Positions 1-9,682 of a stretch of 60,693 nucleotides of DNA are shown here, in pieces; within the stretch, counting starts at the first letter, position 1; the number at the start of each line of letters is the position of its first letter. The translations under genes were made by a program, and so were the position numbers. The stretch is from NCBI GenBank assembly GCA_026993525.1, contig JALWSS010000110.1:1-60693 (forward strand). The letters run 5' to 3'. The DNA is from Saprospiraceae bacterium. GTDB lineage: Bacteria > Bacteroidota > Bacteroidia > Chitinophagales > Saprospiraceae. The notes beneath the pieces were generated by a model that was not told the origin of the DNA, did not search any database, and saw nothing but the letters and a program-made list of their open reading frames with translations.

Positions 1-26
1 CTTGTAAAGGGGGCTGAGGGCTGGTT

Positions 27-818
27 TCAATATCGTTGGGCAATCTGCCTGACCACATCACGCAAGACATTGGAAAAGATGACCCGGCGGTGGCCGGCTC
101 CCGGCACGGGTACCAGCTCCGTTTTTTCCGGAAAGAGCCGGTGCAACTGTTCCGCGCTCTCGAACGGGATCAACTCATCCTCGGTGCCGTGGACGATGGT
201 CACCGGAGCTTTTACCATTTTCAGGTTTTCGTCGGAACGGAGCGGGTATTTCAACACAAAATCCGGGACGAAAGGGAACAGCTTGTCTTTCATGTACACC
301 ATGCTCACATAGGGGGCCACCAGGATCACCCCCGAGGGGTTGTTGTGTGCGGCCAGCCAGGTGGCCATGCCGCTGCCCAGTGAATACCCGGCAATGATGA
401 TCTGCGACTCGTCGTAATTTTGCCGAAGGAAATCATAGACTTTTTGCGCGTCGGAATATAGCTGCTGCTCTGAGCAATTTTCTCCGTCGCTCTTGCCAAA
501 TCCCCGGTAATCCGGCATGAACACATCGTAGCCCTGACCCCGGAAGGTGCCGGCCTGGTGAAGGCACCGGCGGTTGGAGCCTTTGTTGCCATGCAGGTAC
601 AGGATGACGCCCCTGGAGGCGGGCTCTTTCAGCCACAGGCAATTCAGGTAAATGCCATCTTCCACCTCCAGTTCCACTTCTTCCCCGTCGCTGAAGTGAT
701 AAGATTCAGGGAGCTGCTCATCGTGGAACAGCAGACGCTCCTGGATAAAAAACACCCCTGCCAGCAACAGCAGGTACAGCGACATTGCGACGATAAAAAT
801 TCTCTTGATCCAGCGCAT
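27..818 (-). CDS. Alpha/beta hydrolase (Bem46/YqkD-like), membrane-anchored
   Basis: This is a 263-residue serine hydrolase of the alpha/beta fold. The chosen ATG (816-818) gives an N-terminal hydrophobic segment at residues 8-25, so the enzyme is probably anchored in the inner membrane or exported. An upstream extension of the frame is possible, but it lacks hydrolase sequence. Visible motifs are the oxyanion region LYLHGN (74-79), the DYRGFGKSDG strand-turn (103-112), the nucleophile elbow GYSLG with Ser146, an acidic residue in GTEDELIP and a histidine in GAGHRR near the C-terminus, which together make a complete triad. The substrate cannot be read from sequence; members of this group are often generic esterases or lipases. 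The gene is divergent from the flavoprotein gene at 1026. Confidence 0.85.
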   Translation of the reverse strand: MRWIKRIFIVAMSLYLLLLAGVFFIQERLLFHDEQLPESYHFSDGEEVELEVEDGIYLNCLWLKEPASRGVILYLHGNKGSNRRCLHQAGTFRGQGYDVFMPDYRGFGKSDGENCSEQQLYSDAQKVYDFLRQNYDESQIIIAGYSLGSGMATWLAAHNNPSGVILVAPYVSMVYMKDKLFPFVPDFVLKYPLRSDENLKMVKAPVTIVHGTEDELIPFESAEQLHRLFPEKTELVPVPGAGHRRVIFSNVLRDVVRQIAQRY

Positions 819-835
819 ATTTTCAGATTGGCACA

Positions 836-843
836 CAAAGCTA
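836..843 (-). promoter_or_regulatory. Bacteroidota -7 promoter box for the hydrolase gene
   Basis: On the minus strand this reads TAGCTTTG, a perfect match to TANNTTTG, about 18 bases upstream of the hydrolase ATG. No well-spaced TTG box is evident; the nearest is only 14 bases upstream. The call therefore rests on the -7 box alone. Confidence 0.4.
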
Positions 844-1025
844 TTGGGTCTGCTTCGCAAAAACAGGTGCCGGGCTTTGTTTAACCCTTCATTCTGAAAA
901 AAGCCCGGCGTCCCAATCAGGACATAGCCCGCTTTGACTCCCGGTTTTTCGCAACAGATTTCAGACGTATGTGTCTTTTCCCTACCTTTCGCCAAACATT
1001 GTAAAGCGTTCATACTTTCACCAAT

Positions 1026-2387
1026 ATGCACATCGTCATCCTCGGTAACGGCATCGCCGGAATAACGGCAGCCCGGCACATCCGCAAGCTGAGCGATCAC
1101 CAGATCACGGTGATCTCGGCAGAATCAGATTATTTCTTCTCCAGAACGGCGCTCATGTACATCTACATGGGCCACATGCGGCTGGAAGATACCCAGCCCT
1201 ACGAACCCTGGTTTTGGGAGAAAAACAGGATCAACCTGGTGCGGGGCTATGTGGAGGAAGTCAACACCGACAAAAAGGGCCTCCTGCTCAGTGATGGCCG
1301 CAACATCAGCTACGACAAGCTGCTGCTGGCCACCGGCTCCAAATCCAACAAATTCGGTTGGCCGGGGCAAGACCTCAGAGGGGTGCACGGCATGTACAAC
1401 CTGCAAGACCTGGAAGCCATAGAATATTGCAGCCAGGACCTCGAACACGCCGTCATCGTTGGCGGAGGGCTGATCGGGATCGAGCTGGCCGAGATGTTTC
1501 ACAGCCGGCACATCCCGGTGACCTTCCTGGTACGGGAAGACAGCTTCTGGAACATCGTTTTACCGAAGGAAGAATCAGCCATGATCAACCGCCACATCCT
1601 GGAACACGGCATTGACCTGCGCCTGAAGACCGAACTGAAAGAGATTTGGGGAACCAAAGGCGACCGGGTGAAAATGGTGCTGACCGACAAAGGGGAGAAG
1701 ATACCCTGCCAGTTTGTGGGCCTCACGGTAGGGGTCAGCCCCAATGTGGAGTTTTTGCACTTCAGCAAAATTGAGCTGGGCAAAGGCATCCTCGTAGATG
1801 AGTACCTGCGCACCAACGTGCCGGATGTGTACGCCGCCGGCGACTGTGCCCAGCTTCGCAACCCGCCCCCCGGCCGGCGGCCCATTGAGGCCGTGTGGTA
1901 TGTGGGCCGGATGATGGGCGAAACGGCCGCCCACAACATCGTGGCCGGTATTGATGGTGCAGCACCGGTGACTTACGACCCGGGAATCTGGTTCAATTCC
2001 GCCAAATTCTTTGACATCGAGTACCAGGTTTACGGAACCGTGTTGCCCGATCCTCCGGAAAACCACCTGTCCGTTTATTGGGAGCACCCCAATGGGCACA
2101 AGAGCATCCGCATCGTTTACGACAAAAACACCGGGGCCGTACTCGGTTTCAACCTCATGGGGGTGCGCTACCGCTCAGAGGTCTGCCTGAAATGGATCGG
2201 CGAAAAAACGCCTGTCGAAGAGGTCTTGCAAAACCTCGGCATGGCCAATTTCGACCCGGAGTTTTACCGGGAATATGAAAAAGAAGTGGTGGCCATCTAC
2301 AACCGCCAAAGCGGCAGGAACCTGCAACTGAAACGCAGGCGTGGCTTGCCGGCTGTCATCAACTTTCTCCAGGGTTCCAACACCTGA
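1026..2387 (+). CDS. FAD-dependent pyridine nucleotide-disulfide oxidoreductase family protein
   Basis: This 453-residue flavoprotein of the NirB / rubredoxin-reductase-like group transfers electrons between NAD(P)H, FAD and a partner. The N-terminal Rossmann motif ILGNGIAGITAAR (about 5-17) binds FAD. The second dinucleotide motif VIVGGGLIGIELAEMF near residue 143 binds NAD(P). LLLATGSKSN and the late FAD motif VYAAGDCAQ (about residue 275) are in their usual places. No redox-active CxxC pair is seen, so it is not a classical disulfide reductase. The next gene, 24 bases downstream on the same strand, encodes a membrane polyferredoxin. The pair probably forms one electron-transfer unit, with the flavoprotein cytoplasmic. 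The physiological acceptor is unknown. Confidence 0.85.
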   Translation: MHIVILGNGIAGITAARHIRKLSDHQITVISAESDYFFSRTALMYIYMGHMRLEDTQPYEPWFWEKNRINLVRGYVEEVNTDKKGLLLSDGRNISYDKLLLATGSKSNKFGWPGQDLRGVHGMYNLQDLEAIEYCSQDLEHAVIVGGGLIGIELAEMFHSRHIPVTFLVREDSFWNIVLPKEESAMINRHILEHGIDLRLKTELKEIWGTKGDRVKMVLTDKGEKIPCQFVGLTVGVSPNVEFLHFSKIELGKGILVDEYLRTNVPDVYAAGDCAQLRNPPPGRRPIEAVWYVGRMMGETAAHNIVAGIDGAAPVTYDPGIWFNSAKFFDIEYQVYGTVLPDPPENHLSVYWEHPNGHKSIRIVYDKNTGAVLGFNLMGVRYRSEVCLKWIGEKTPVEEVLQNLGMANFDPEFYREYEKEVVAIYNRQSGRNLQLKRRRGLPAVINFLQGSNT

Positions 2388-2411
2388 TGTTTAACGAAGA
2401 AAAAAAACAAC

Positions 2412-4040
2412 ATGCCCACTCCCACATCACACAAAACCATCGTGCAGAAATTCGGGACAATTTTGTTCACGGCAGCGCTGCTGTTGTTTACGGGTTCTTT
2501 GTTCTTCACCAGCTTCCGGCTGGATGAAAATGCGGTAAAAGAAGCCATCCACAACGATTACCACTGGCAGTTCATCGAGCCGGAACTCAAGGCCCTGGAA
2601 GGCCGTGAGTACAGCAATGTTTTCAGCTTCATGGCAGCTTACAACGCCGCCATGCACCAGGCGCAAACCGCTGTGAAACAGGATGTGGAAGACCAACTGG
2701 GTCTCACCCCCAACGACGGTGAATACTGGAACAAGGTCTTGCAGGATTACGCCATCAAAAGCTCTCGCTTTGCGGTGGCAAAAGCTTCGGCGGGTGGGCT
2801 TTTGCCCGGCAATCTATGGTTGTTTTTTGCATTGAGTTTTGGCATGGGCATCCTCGGAGCATTCCTTTACATCCTTCCCAAATTGCGGGAACTGCCCGGC
2901 ATCAAAAACAACGGCATCTACCACAGCAAACTGCACAACAGGGGCTGGCTGGGCATTGCCATCGGCACCTGGCTCATCGCCTTTTACATCCTGCTGTATT
3001 TCTATCCTGAGTACCTGGTCAGCTGGGCCCTTCTGGCCGACCCCGTCAGCATGGCGCTAAATGGCGGGCCGGCCAGCCAGTGGTTTTTGTACGGGTTTCT
3101 CTACACCATCGCCATCCTGGTGATGGGGCTGCGCATGCTCATCAAATACCGCTACAACCGCTACCAGCTTTTGCGCACCATCTCGGTCATGTTTTTCCAG
3201 ACGACGTTTGCTTTTCTCATTCCGCAAGTGATGCAGGCGCTGAACATGCCGGCCCATGATCTCAAAAACATCTGGCCCCTCGATTACAGCTTCTTTTTTG
3301 AGTACCGGCTCAATGAACTCATCAGCAACGGAACCCTGGGGCTGGCCATGCTCTTCTGGGGCATTGCCCTCACCATCGTCGGCGTGCCGCTTTTTACTTT
3401 TTTCTTCGGCAAACGCTGGTACTGCTCATGGGTATGCGGCTGTGGTGGCCTGGCAGAGACCCTCGGCGATCCCTTCCGCCAACTTTCCGACAAAAAGCTG
3501 AAGGCCTGGAAAATTGAACGCTACCTTATCTACAGCGTGCTGGTTTTTGCCGTGGTGATGACCGGACTGGTGCTGTACACTTATTTCACCGGGAACTCCC
3601 GCCTGCTTTTTCTCGACAGCTACACCATCCGCTCATGGTACGGCTTTGCCATTGGCAGCATCTTCGCCGGCGTGGTGGGCACGGGCTTTTACCCGCTCAT
3701 GGGCAACCGCGTCTGGTGCCGCTTTGGCTGCCCCCTGGCTGCCTGGCTGGGCATCGTGCAGCGTTTCCGCAGCCGCTTCCGCATCACCGTCAACGGCGGG
3801 CAGTGCATCTCCTGCGGCAATTGCTCCACCTACTGTGAAATGGGAATTGATGTGCGGCACTACGCCCAGCGTGGACAGGACGTGGTGCGCGCTTCCTGCG
3901 TGGGCTGCGGCATCTGCGCCGCTGTTTGCCCCAGGGGCGTACTGCGGCTGGAAAACGCCAGCGCCGACGTTGCGAAGCGAACAGAACAACTGAGGGCGAT
4001 ACAGGTAAAAGACGGAAAGGCTGTGCTTAACGGTCATTAG
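2412..4040 (+). CDS. Membrane-bound 4Fe-4S polyferredoxin (NapH/CcoG/NosR-like)
   Basis: This 542-residue integral membrane iron-sulfur protein has an N-terminal transmembrane segment (about 15-35), a charged extra-membrane loop, then five or more hydrophobic segments up to residue ~430. Two membrane-proximal cysteine motifs, CSWVCGCGG and CRFGCPLAAW, match the NapH/NosR C-x3-CP type. The C-terminal domain carries two ferredoxin-type clusters, CISCGNCSTYC and CVGCGICAAVCPRG. Such proteins pass electrons across or along the membrane. It follows the FAD oxidoreductase by 24 bases and is likely co-transcribed, suggesting a flavin-to-iron-sulfur electron route. The last four bases overlap the end of the convergent gene at 4037. 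The final acceptor is not identifiable. Confidence 0.85.
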   Translation: MPTPTSHKTIVQKFGTILFTAALLLFTGSLFFTSFRLDENAVKEAIHNDYHWQFIEPELKALEGREYSNVFSFMAAYNAAMHQAQTAVKQDVEDQLGLTPNDGEYWNKVLQDYAIKSSRFAVAKASAGGLLPGNLWLFFALSFGMGILGAFLYILPKLRELPGIKNNGIYHSKLHNRGWLGIAIGTWLIAFYILLYFYPEYLVSWALLADPVSMALNGGPASQWFLYGFLYTIAILVMGLRMLIKYRYNRYQLLRTISVMFFQTTFAFLIPQVMQALNMPAHDLKNIWPLDYSFFFEYRLNELISNGTLGLAMLFWGIALTIVGVPLFTFFFGKRWYCSWVCGCGGLAETLGDPFRQLSDKKLKAWKIERYLIYSVLVFAVVMTGLVLYTYFTGNSRLLFLDSYTIRSWYGFAIGSIFAGVVGTGFYPLMGNRVWCRFGCPLAAWLGIVQRFRSRFRITVNGGQCISCGNCSTYCEMGIDVRHYAQRGQDVVRASCVGCGICAAVCPRGVLRLENASADVAKRTEQLRAIQVKDGKAVLNGH

Positions 4041-5329
4041 TGCTTTACCATCTTCTGCACCAACAATACCCGACCGTTTTCCTTTGAAACCCGCAACAGG
4101 TAAACCCCCGACGGAACTTGCAGGGCGTGCAGGCCCTCCTGCCCGGGCTTCCAGGTTTCTATCGCTTTCCCGTTGACGTCAATCAGCTCTGCCAGCAGGC
4201 CGGAACCCTCCGGCAGCCCGGGGGCACTGACGCCAATCACTTCGGAGAATGGATTGGGGAAGGCCCTCATTGGCAGCGCTGCTTTCCATTCAAACACAAC
4301 GACTTCCGACAGCCGCTCTTGCCCGTTAAAATCCACCTGGCGGAGCCGGTAGTAATTGACACCCGGGCCGGGCGAGGGATGGAGAAATTCGTAGCGGGAA
4401 TTGCTGAGGGTGGTTCCGGCTCCCTGTACTTTTCCCAGAGCCTGCCACAACCGCATATCCTGGCTGTGCCCGATCTCGAAATAGTCGTTGTTCAATTCAG
4501 AGGCTGTTTCCCATTGCAACAGCACACCGTCCGGCTGTGCTTTGGCGGTAAAGGAGGTCAGCTCAACCGGAAGCGGGTTGGCCGGGTTTTGGGTCACCAC
4601 GATATCGTCGAAGATGAGGTTTTGAGTGTTGCCTGTGACGCCGTTGCCAAAGCCGATGGAGAGGATGGCTGCATTGGCCGTGCCTGCAAGCGTACCGCTC
4701 ATGATGTCAGAGGTGCTGGCGGCGGTCTCATTGGTGATTCTCAGGGCGTAAGAATTGCCGGATGTGGCATTAAAGTCCAGCTCTACCAGGTAAATATCGC
4801 CACCGGTACAAGCGAAATTGCCTCCACTGATGGTGACGGTTTTCAGCGTGCCGTCGTCGTATTTCCACAGTCCGTCTCCACTGATCCCGAGGTAAAGCCG
4901 TTGCCCGGTGTTCCACATGGACTGGCTTCCTACATCGGTATCACAAATGACAAAGCCGGCACTGAGTCCGTTGTTGGTGTTCAGGTCAAAACGAACCCTG
5001 AAACTAACCCGGTGCAGTCCGGAAAGGGCACTGCTGAAACTTCTCGACACTGCTTTTCCTGTGCCGGTGGTGTTTGCATAAATGCCGAAGCTTTGGTTGC
5101 CGCTGATCTTGCGGGTTCCGGTTTCAATAAATTCTCCACCCTGGTCATTCACGCCAAAAGCCCTGAACTGAAAAGCTCCCGAAAAACCGGAGCCCTGGTT
5201 TTCATCGGTGTAGTTGCCACCGGAATACGCCTCGCAATCATCCTGTGCCACGATGGTTTGGGCATTGGCCGAAGGCCGAAGCAAAAAAATGACTACGAGC
5301 GCCAACAAAAGCATGGACAGTTTTTTCAT
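4037..5329 (-). CDS. Secreted protein with T9SS type A C-terminal sorting domain
   Basis: This 430-residue exported protein has a signal peptide (MKKLSMLLLALVVIFLL, cleaved near ANAQ, residue ~24), then a ~220-residue beta-rich region that I do not recognise; from its composition it could be a jelly-roll, lectin or carbohydrate-binding-like fold. A linker typical of T9SS cargo follows (PLPVELTSFTAKA, then a fibronectin-like stretch with LLQWETASELNNDYFEI). The last ~75 residues form the sorting domain: FPNPFSEVIGV, then VNGKAIETW, VPSGVYLLRV and a basic tail KMVKH. The domain targets the protein through the outer membrane via the type IX system. It lies 25 bases downstream of the amylase gene on the same strand and may be co-transcribed, suggesting a role near polysaccharide use. 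Confidence 0.8.
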   Translation of the reverse strand: MKKLSMLLLALVVIFLLRPSANAQTIVAQDDCEAYSGGNYTDENQGSGFSGAFQFRAFGVNDQGGEFIETGTRKISGNQSFGIYANTTGTGKAVSRSFSSALSGLHRVSFRVRFDLNTNNGLSAGFVICDTDVGSQSMWNTGQRLYLGISGDGLWKYDDGTLKTVTISGGNFACTGGDIYLVELDFNATSGNSYALRITNETAASTSDIMSGTLAGTANAAILSIGFGNGVTGNTQNLIFDDIVVTQNPANPLPVELTSFTAKAQPDGVLLQWETASELNNDYFEIGHSQDMRLWQALGKVQGAGTTLSNSRYEFLHPSPGPGVNYYRLRQVDFNGQERLSEVVVFEWKAALPMRAFPNPFSEVIGVSAPGLPEGSGLLAELIDVNGKAIETWKPGQEGLHALQVPSGVYLLRVSKENGRVLLVQKMVKH

Positions 5330-5354
5330 ATCTAAATTTTTTTTGAATTAAGAA

Positions 5355-7859
5355 TCACTTCTTTACCAGCTTCGTCCGCCAGAGGATATCCACTGCATCG
5401 CCAATGGTCAGTATGTAAATTCCACGTGGAAGCTGGTGCAGATCAACGGTTTCGGAATGTGTATTTTCTTCAATGTTTAACCTGAGAGGGGGTGCCACTT
5501 TCCTGCCATACAGGTCAGTAAGCGTGAGGCTCAGAGATGCTCCTTTACTATTCTCAGCCAGCAGCCGGATATGGTCCCTGAAGGGGTTGGGCCAAACGGT
5601 AAAGCGGGGTTCGCTGTCGGGGGTTACAACCGTTCGCACCGGTGAGTACTGTGTGGTGCCGTCCGGGTCTTGCATGGCAAGGCGGTAGTAATAAGTCCTG
5701 GCAGGTTTCAGGTTTCCTTCGGTAAATGCGTATGCTGCTCCTTTGGAAGGGCTGCCTTTAGCGCTTACACTACCTCGTTGCCGGTACAAAACGCCATCTT
5801 CAGAACGCTCGACGACAAACCTGTCAAAATCTATCTCAGCGGCGGTGGTCCAATTCAGTATGACACTTTCCGGTGTTTGCAGTGTGGCATCGAAGCTCGT
5901 CAATTCAACCGGGAGTGCAGTCCCCTGCACCCACACCGCATAGCTGCGGGCCGGCACTTTGAAATTTACCCAATAGCCACTGCCCACCGAGGGGTTGGGG
6001 GTGGAGCTGTTTCCGGCCACGAGGTTGAAAGTGGTGCCAACGGGAAAATTGCTGCCGTCCACGGTGTGGTCCACATCGAGGGGGTCGCCGGAGAAGTTGA
6101 TGCAAACGATGACATCTTTATTGGCAATTCCACCTTTTAGCTGGTACAGCAAAGTGGTAGTGGCTGCACCGCTGTGATACGTTGAGGAATAGCCGCTGCC
6201 GTTCTGGCTCAGATAGGTGCGGCTGCTGCTCTGGTAGATGTAGTCTTTGTGGGTCTGGATAAGTTCATTGATCTGGCCCCGGAGGTTGACACTGGGATAG
6301 TTGGGCACCGGAACACCGAAGTACTCAGGATAAAACACACAGGGCAGCCCTGCCTGGTTGTTGGTCAGAATGTAGGCATAGGCAAGGATGGGATCGTTTT
6401 GTACCGGCTCTCCGGGGTTGCGGTAATCGTGGTTGTTTACAAAAGTGATGACGTTGAAGCCCGAAGCACCGGCGGCATCAACCATGCCGGAACTGAATAC
6501 ATTTCTGACGTCATAACCGTAGGTGTCGCAGGCATCTTTCAGGGCCTGGCGCAACGAAAAATCAAAAGCCCTTACGTTGGCGGTGGAAGCGCCCTTGTTG
6601 CTTTCCACATCGTTGACCCAGTCTTTTAGTTTTACCGGGTCCGTATCAAAAAATTCACCGACCACCACTCCGGGATTGATAACAGGGGAACCGGTGGCCA
6701 GGTTGTTAAGAATGGTACCGACAAAAGCCGGTGGGAAATGCTTTACTGCATCCATTCTATACCCCCTGATACCGGCATCAGTCCACAACCAACGGCTCCA
6801 GTCGGTGTACATATCCTGGGTGCCGGTGATGTCCTGGTCAACGTCGTAAAAGAACCACAGCCAGTCCCAGTCACCTGCCAACCAGGTGGTTGCGGCATTG
6901 GTGCTGTTAGGTCTGAAGTTTTCAAAATTGGCACTCCCCTGCCCGCTGGGCAAAGCGGTAAAATCCGTCCAGGTCTGGTAAACGAGTTGACTGACGATAT
7001 CAGCCCCGGCGCCGGCACTCCACAGGCCGTAAATTCTGTGGTCGGAATAGCTTCCGCCGGTGTTGTTCAGATAAATGTAAAGTGTATCGCCCGAGGCGTT
7101 GAAATCCGATGCATCGAGGTGCAAATGGAATTCATCCACTTTGCATCCCAATGCATCAATGTTGGCGTTCCAGTTGCGGCCAAGTGAAATGCTGTTATTG
7201 CCTTCTCCGCAATCTCCACCGCCATTGGGTTCTACCTCAGAGGTGTCAGCCTGGTTTTGCCAGCCCACTTTGTTGGTTTCCATGTACACCTTGTAGGCTT
7301 TGTTGTAGAATTTGGAGTCGCCTGTCTTTGAGCTGATTTTGAAATAATAATCCCCGGCGCCATTTCCCGAAGAGCCGCCCAGCGGCAAAATGCAACGGAA
7401 ACGATCGGAAGGAAACGGATTCTTGTACGCCTCGTAATAGGTGGTGATGTAATCCCTGACGGCTGTGTTTTCTTCTGCCTGGCCGCCATCCCGGTGGTTG
7501 TAAACCACATCCGCCACTGCATTGATGTTGTTGCTGTTGAAAGTGGCAATGAGCGCATCAAAATCGGATCGGGTACCAAAGCCGGTGGCCCCGGCATATT
7601 CGCCCAGGTCGTACAGATCACGCGGGTCGTATCCATTGCTGCAGGCCCCGGAACTGGCATTGCTCAAGGGGGGCAACCAAACGTAATTGAAATTTCCGGA
7701 GATGAGGCCGACTTTGGCACTCAGGGTATCTGCCCAGTTGTACCCGTTACAGGTTTTCGGATAGTCCCAATACCAGGCCTGAAGCATAAAATCCTGGCCC
7801 TTCAGCACAAATATGGAACTGAAAAACACAATTGACAGGGTGAGAAATTTTCTGTTCAT
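5355..7859 (-). CDS. Secreted GH13 alpha-amylase with T9SS sorting domain
   Basis: This 834-residue extracellular enzyme hydrolyses alpha-1,4-glucans. A signal peptide (1-20) is followed by the GH13 barrel, whose four conserved regions are visible: DVVYNHR (117-123), GYRMDAVKHF with nucleophile Asp370, VVVGEFFD with acid/base Glu402, and FVNNHD with Asp478. A segment of about 150 residues between regions I and II is rich in Gly, Asn and Asp and looks like an expanded domain B or an inserted module. After the barrel come a C-terminal beta domain and the LPVELTSF linker, then a T9SS type A domain (WPNPFRDHIRLL, LPRGIYILTI, KLVKK end). It is therefore exported through the outer membrane and probably cell-surface attached or released. 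It lies just upstream of the second T9SS cargo gene. Confidence 0.92.
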   Translation of the reverse strand: MNRKFLTLSIVFFSSIFVLKGQDFMLQAWYWDYPKTCNGYNWADTLSAKVGLISGNFNYVWLPPLSNASSGACSNGYDPRDLYDLGEYAGATGFGTRSDFDALIATFNSNNINAVADVVYNHRDGGQAEENTAVRDYITTYYEAYKNPFPSDRFRCILPLGGSSGNGAGDYYFKISSKTGDSKFYNKAYKVYMETNKVGWQNQADTSEVEPNGGGDCGEGNNSISLGRNWNANIDALGCKVDEFHLHLDASDFNASGDTLYIYLNNTGGSYSDHRIYGLWSAGAGADIVSQLVYQTWTDFTALPSGQGSANFENFRPNSTNAATTWLAGDWDWLWFFYDVDQDITGTQDMYTDWSRWLWTDAGIRGYRMDAVKHFPPAFVGTILNNLATGSPVINPGVVVGEFFDTDPVKLKDWVNDVESNKGASTANVRAFDFSLRQALKDACDTYGYDVRNVFSSGMVDAAGASGFNVITFVNNHDYRNPGEPVQNDPILAYAYILTNNQAGLPCVFYPEYFGVPVPNYPSVNLRGQINELIQTHKDYIYQSSSRTYLSQNGSGYSSTYHSGAATTTLLYQLKGGIANKDVIVCINFSGDPLDVDHTVDGSNFPVGTTFNLVAGNSSTPNPSVGSGYWVNFKVPARSYAVWVQGTALPVELTSFDATLQTPESVILNWTTAAEIDFDRFVVERSEDGVLYRQRGSVSAKGSPSKGAAYAFTEGNLKPARTYYYRLAMQDPDGTTQYSPVRTVVTPDSEPRFTVWPNPFRDHIRLLAENSKGASLSLTLTDLYGRKVAPPLRLNIEENTHSETVDLHQLPRGIYILTIGDAVDILWRTKLVKK

Positions 7860-8268
7860 AGCTTGTCAGGCTTTTTCTGAATGGCTGAAAAAAGGGGTAT
7901 ATCAGCGTGACAATGCCGTTCGATTCTCTTGCCAGCAAGGTAGTGAAATTGAATTGTTATTTTAGTGATTTTTCCTTCGGAAAATCACTTGCTCCCTTGC
8001 CGGTTTTCATCCTGAATCCGGCAACATTTGGAATTGTTTTACTTTTGCACTTACTTGCACAAATAGAAGACTCTAAATCAGAAAAGCCACTTAACTCCCG
8101 ACAAATGGATTCTTCCCATTCGATGAGTTCTGAAAGTGATGGTGTCCGGCGGCAGCCGGCCTTGCCTCTTCATCCGCTTGTCCACAAGCTTGTATTCCCG
8201 TCTGGCCAAAACCCCGTTGCAGCTGCAAAGCCACAGGTCAAGTGCTATTCACCAACAGCTGAAGGCAG
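7860..8268. other. Intergenic region: leader hairpin and promoter box
   Basis: No convincing gene is seen; an open frame at 7907-8272 on the plus strand has no recognisable content. A hairpin at 7964-7989 (AGTGATTTT arms closing on a CTTCGG-type loop) lies upstream of the amylase gene. TACTTTTG at 8040-8047 is a perfect TANNTTTG box on the plus strand and could drive the gene at 8269 with a leader of about 215 bases. The leader contains a GGCGGCAGCCGG stretch, also seen in the repeat region near 10150. Confidence 0.4.
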
Positions 8269-9576
8269 ATGATCACTGATGTATTTATCACGGTCTTTTT
8301 GGTTTTGCTGAACGGTTTTTTCGTTGCTGCTGAATTTGCCATTGTGAAGGTCAGGATGTCACAACTGACGGTACAATCAAAAACGAACTATTCAGCAAAG
8401 ATGGCCACCAGCGTAGTAAAGAACCTGGATAACTACCTGGCAGCCACCCAGCTCGGAATCACCCTTGCCAGTCTGGGGCTTGGCTGGATAGGCGAACCCA
8501 TCGTGGCAAAATGGATAATGGGTCTGATGGATATTCTGGGCATTCCATTGTCTGAAGAAATGAGCCACAGTATTGCACTACCGGTGGCATTTGCCACCAT
8601 CACCATACTGCACATTGTGTTTGGTGAACTGGCGCCGAAATCACTGGCCATCCGCTATCCTTTTCAGACGACACTTACCGTGGCCCTGCCGCTCCGGTTT
8701 TTTCACGTCATCTTCCGGCCATTCATCTGGTTGCTGAACGGCCTTGCAAACTTTATTCTCCGGATCATTGGGATTGACCCCGTGCCACATGCAGGCATCC
8801 ATTCCGAAGAAGAACTCAAAATGATCATCGCAGAGAGCGCCGAAGGGGGAGCCATCGAACCGGCCGAAAGGGAACTCATCCAGAACGTATTTGATTTTGA
8901 CGACAGGTATGTATGGCAAATCCTGAAGCCAAGAACCCACATTGCCGCCATCGCCGTTGATACCACCCTCGACGAAGCCATCGAGTATTGCCTCCAGGAA
9001 GGATATTCCCGCTTCCCCGTTTACGAAGACAGCATTGACCACATACTTGGCTTTGTACACACCAAAGACCTGCTGGCACTGTCGAGGCAGAAAAACCACA
9101 AGCAAAAGATCAAAGACATCTTGCGGCCGGTACTGTACGTTTCTTCCAACAAAAAAGTAAGCCACCTGCTCCGCCAGTTCCAAAAAGAACACGCCCAATT
9201 GGCTGTGGTGGTCAATGAGTTTGGCGGTACCGTTGGCCTGGTAACCCTTGAAGATATCATCGAAGAACTGGTAGGGGAAATCCAGGATGAGTATGACTCT
9301 GAAGCTCCCATCGTTGAAAAAACAGGTGACTATACCTACCGCATTCAGGCGCAGAATCCGCTCGATGAAATAAATGAATTCCTGCCCTGGCCTTTCCCCG
9401 AAAGTGACGACTACCACACCCTGTCAGGCCTGCTGCTACAAGTCAGCGAAAATATTCCGGAAGAAGGAGACCTGATCCAGCTTGAAAATTGCGAAGTGAA
9501 GATTGTTAAGATGTTCCAGGCCAGCCCGGAATTGGTGGAGGTGCGTTACCTGGAGCCTTCTGTTGAGGGGGAGTAG
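8269..9576 (+). CDS. CNNM/DUF21-CBS-CorC_HlyC membrane protein (hemolysin C/CorC family)
   Basis: This 435-residue inner-membrane protein has a DUF21/CNNM transmembrane domain at residues 1-~190 (LLNGFFVAAEFAIVKVR near the start is characteristic), followed by two CBS domains (about 205-330; LKPRTHIAAI and GFVHTKDLL) and a C-terminal CorC_HlyC domain ending near residue 430. Relatives (CorC, MpfA, YtfL types) take part in magnesium, cobalt or other cation homeostasis, probably by Mg2+ extrusion with CBS domains sensing nucleotides. The start is supported by the conserved N-terminal hydrophobic helix. The final codons GTT GAG GGG GAG TAG run directly into a GGGAGTA tandem array, so the native C-terminus may have been replaced by the repeat. 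Confidence 0.9.
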   Translation: MITDVFITVFLVLLNGFFVAAEFAIVKVRMSQLTVQSKTNYSAKMATSVVKNLDNYLAATQLGITLASLGLGWIGEPIVAKWIMGLMDILGIPLSEEMSHSIALPVAFATITILHIVFGELAPKSLAIRYPFQTTLTVALPLRFFHVIFRPFIWLLNGLANFILRIIGIDPVPHAGIHSEEELKMIIAESAEGGAIEPAERELIQNVFDFDDRYVWQILKPRTHIAAIAVDTTLDEAIEYCLQEGYSRFPVYEDSIDHILGFVHTKDLLALSRQKNHKQKIKDILRPVLYVSSNKKVSHLLRQFQKEHAQLAVVVNEFGGTVGLVTLEDIIEELVGEIQDEYDSEAPIVEKTGDYTYRIQAQNPLDEINEFLPWPFPESDDYHTLSGLLLQVSENIPEEGDLIQLENCEVKIVKMFQASPELVEVRYLEPSVEGE

Positions 9577-9646
9577 AGAGTAGGGAGTAGAGAGTAGGGA
9601 GTAGAGAGTAGGGAGTAGGGAGTAGGGAGTAGAGAGTAGGGAGTAG
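9568..9646. repeat. 7-bp tandem array (GGGAGTA/GAGAGTA)n
   Basis: About eleven units of a heptad, GGGAGTA alternating with GAGAGTA, begin inside the last codons of the gene at 8269 and include its TAG stop. A short second block of the same heptad (9667-9682) follows after the segment CCTGTCCGGCTGGCCAGACG. Runs of GGG every seven bases fit a G-quadruplex-forming pattern on the plus strand. Confidence 0.9.
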
Positions 9647-9682
9647 CCTGTCCGGCTGGCCAGACGGGGGAGTAGGGAGTAG

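Noticed and set aside
4118-5335. 405-codon open frame opposite the T9SS cargo gene
   Set aside because: Antisense to a protein with a signal peptide and a sorting domain; no features of its own.
7907-8272. 121-codon frame before the CNNM/CorC gene
   Set aside because: No recognisable content, crosses a leader hairpin and a promoter box, and overlaps the start of the real gene.
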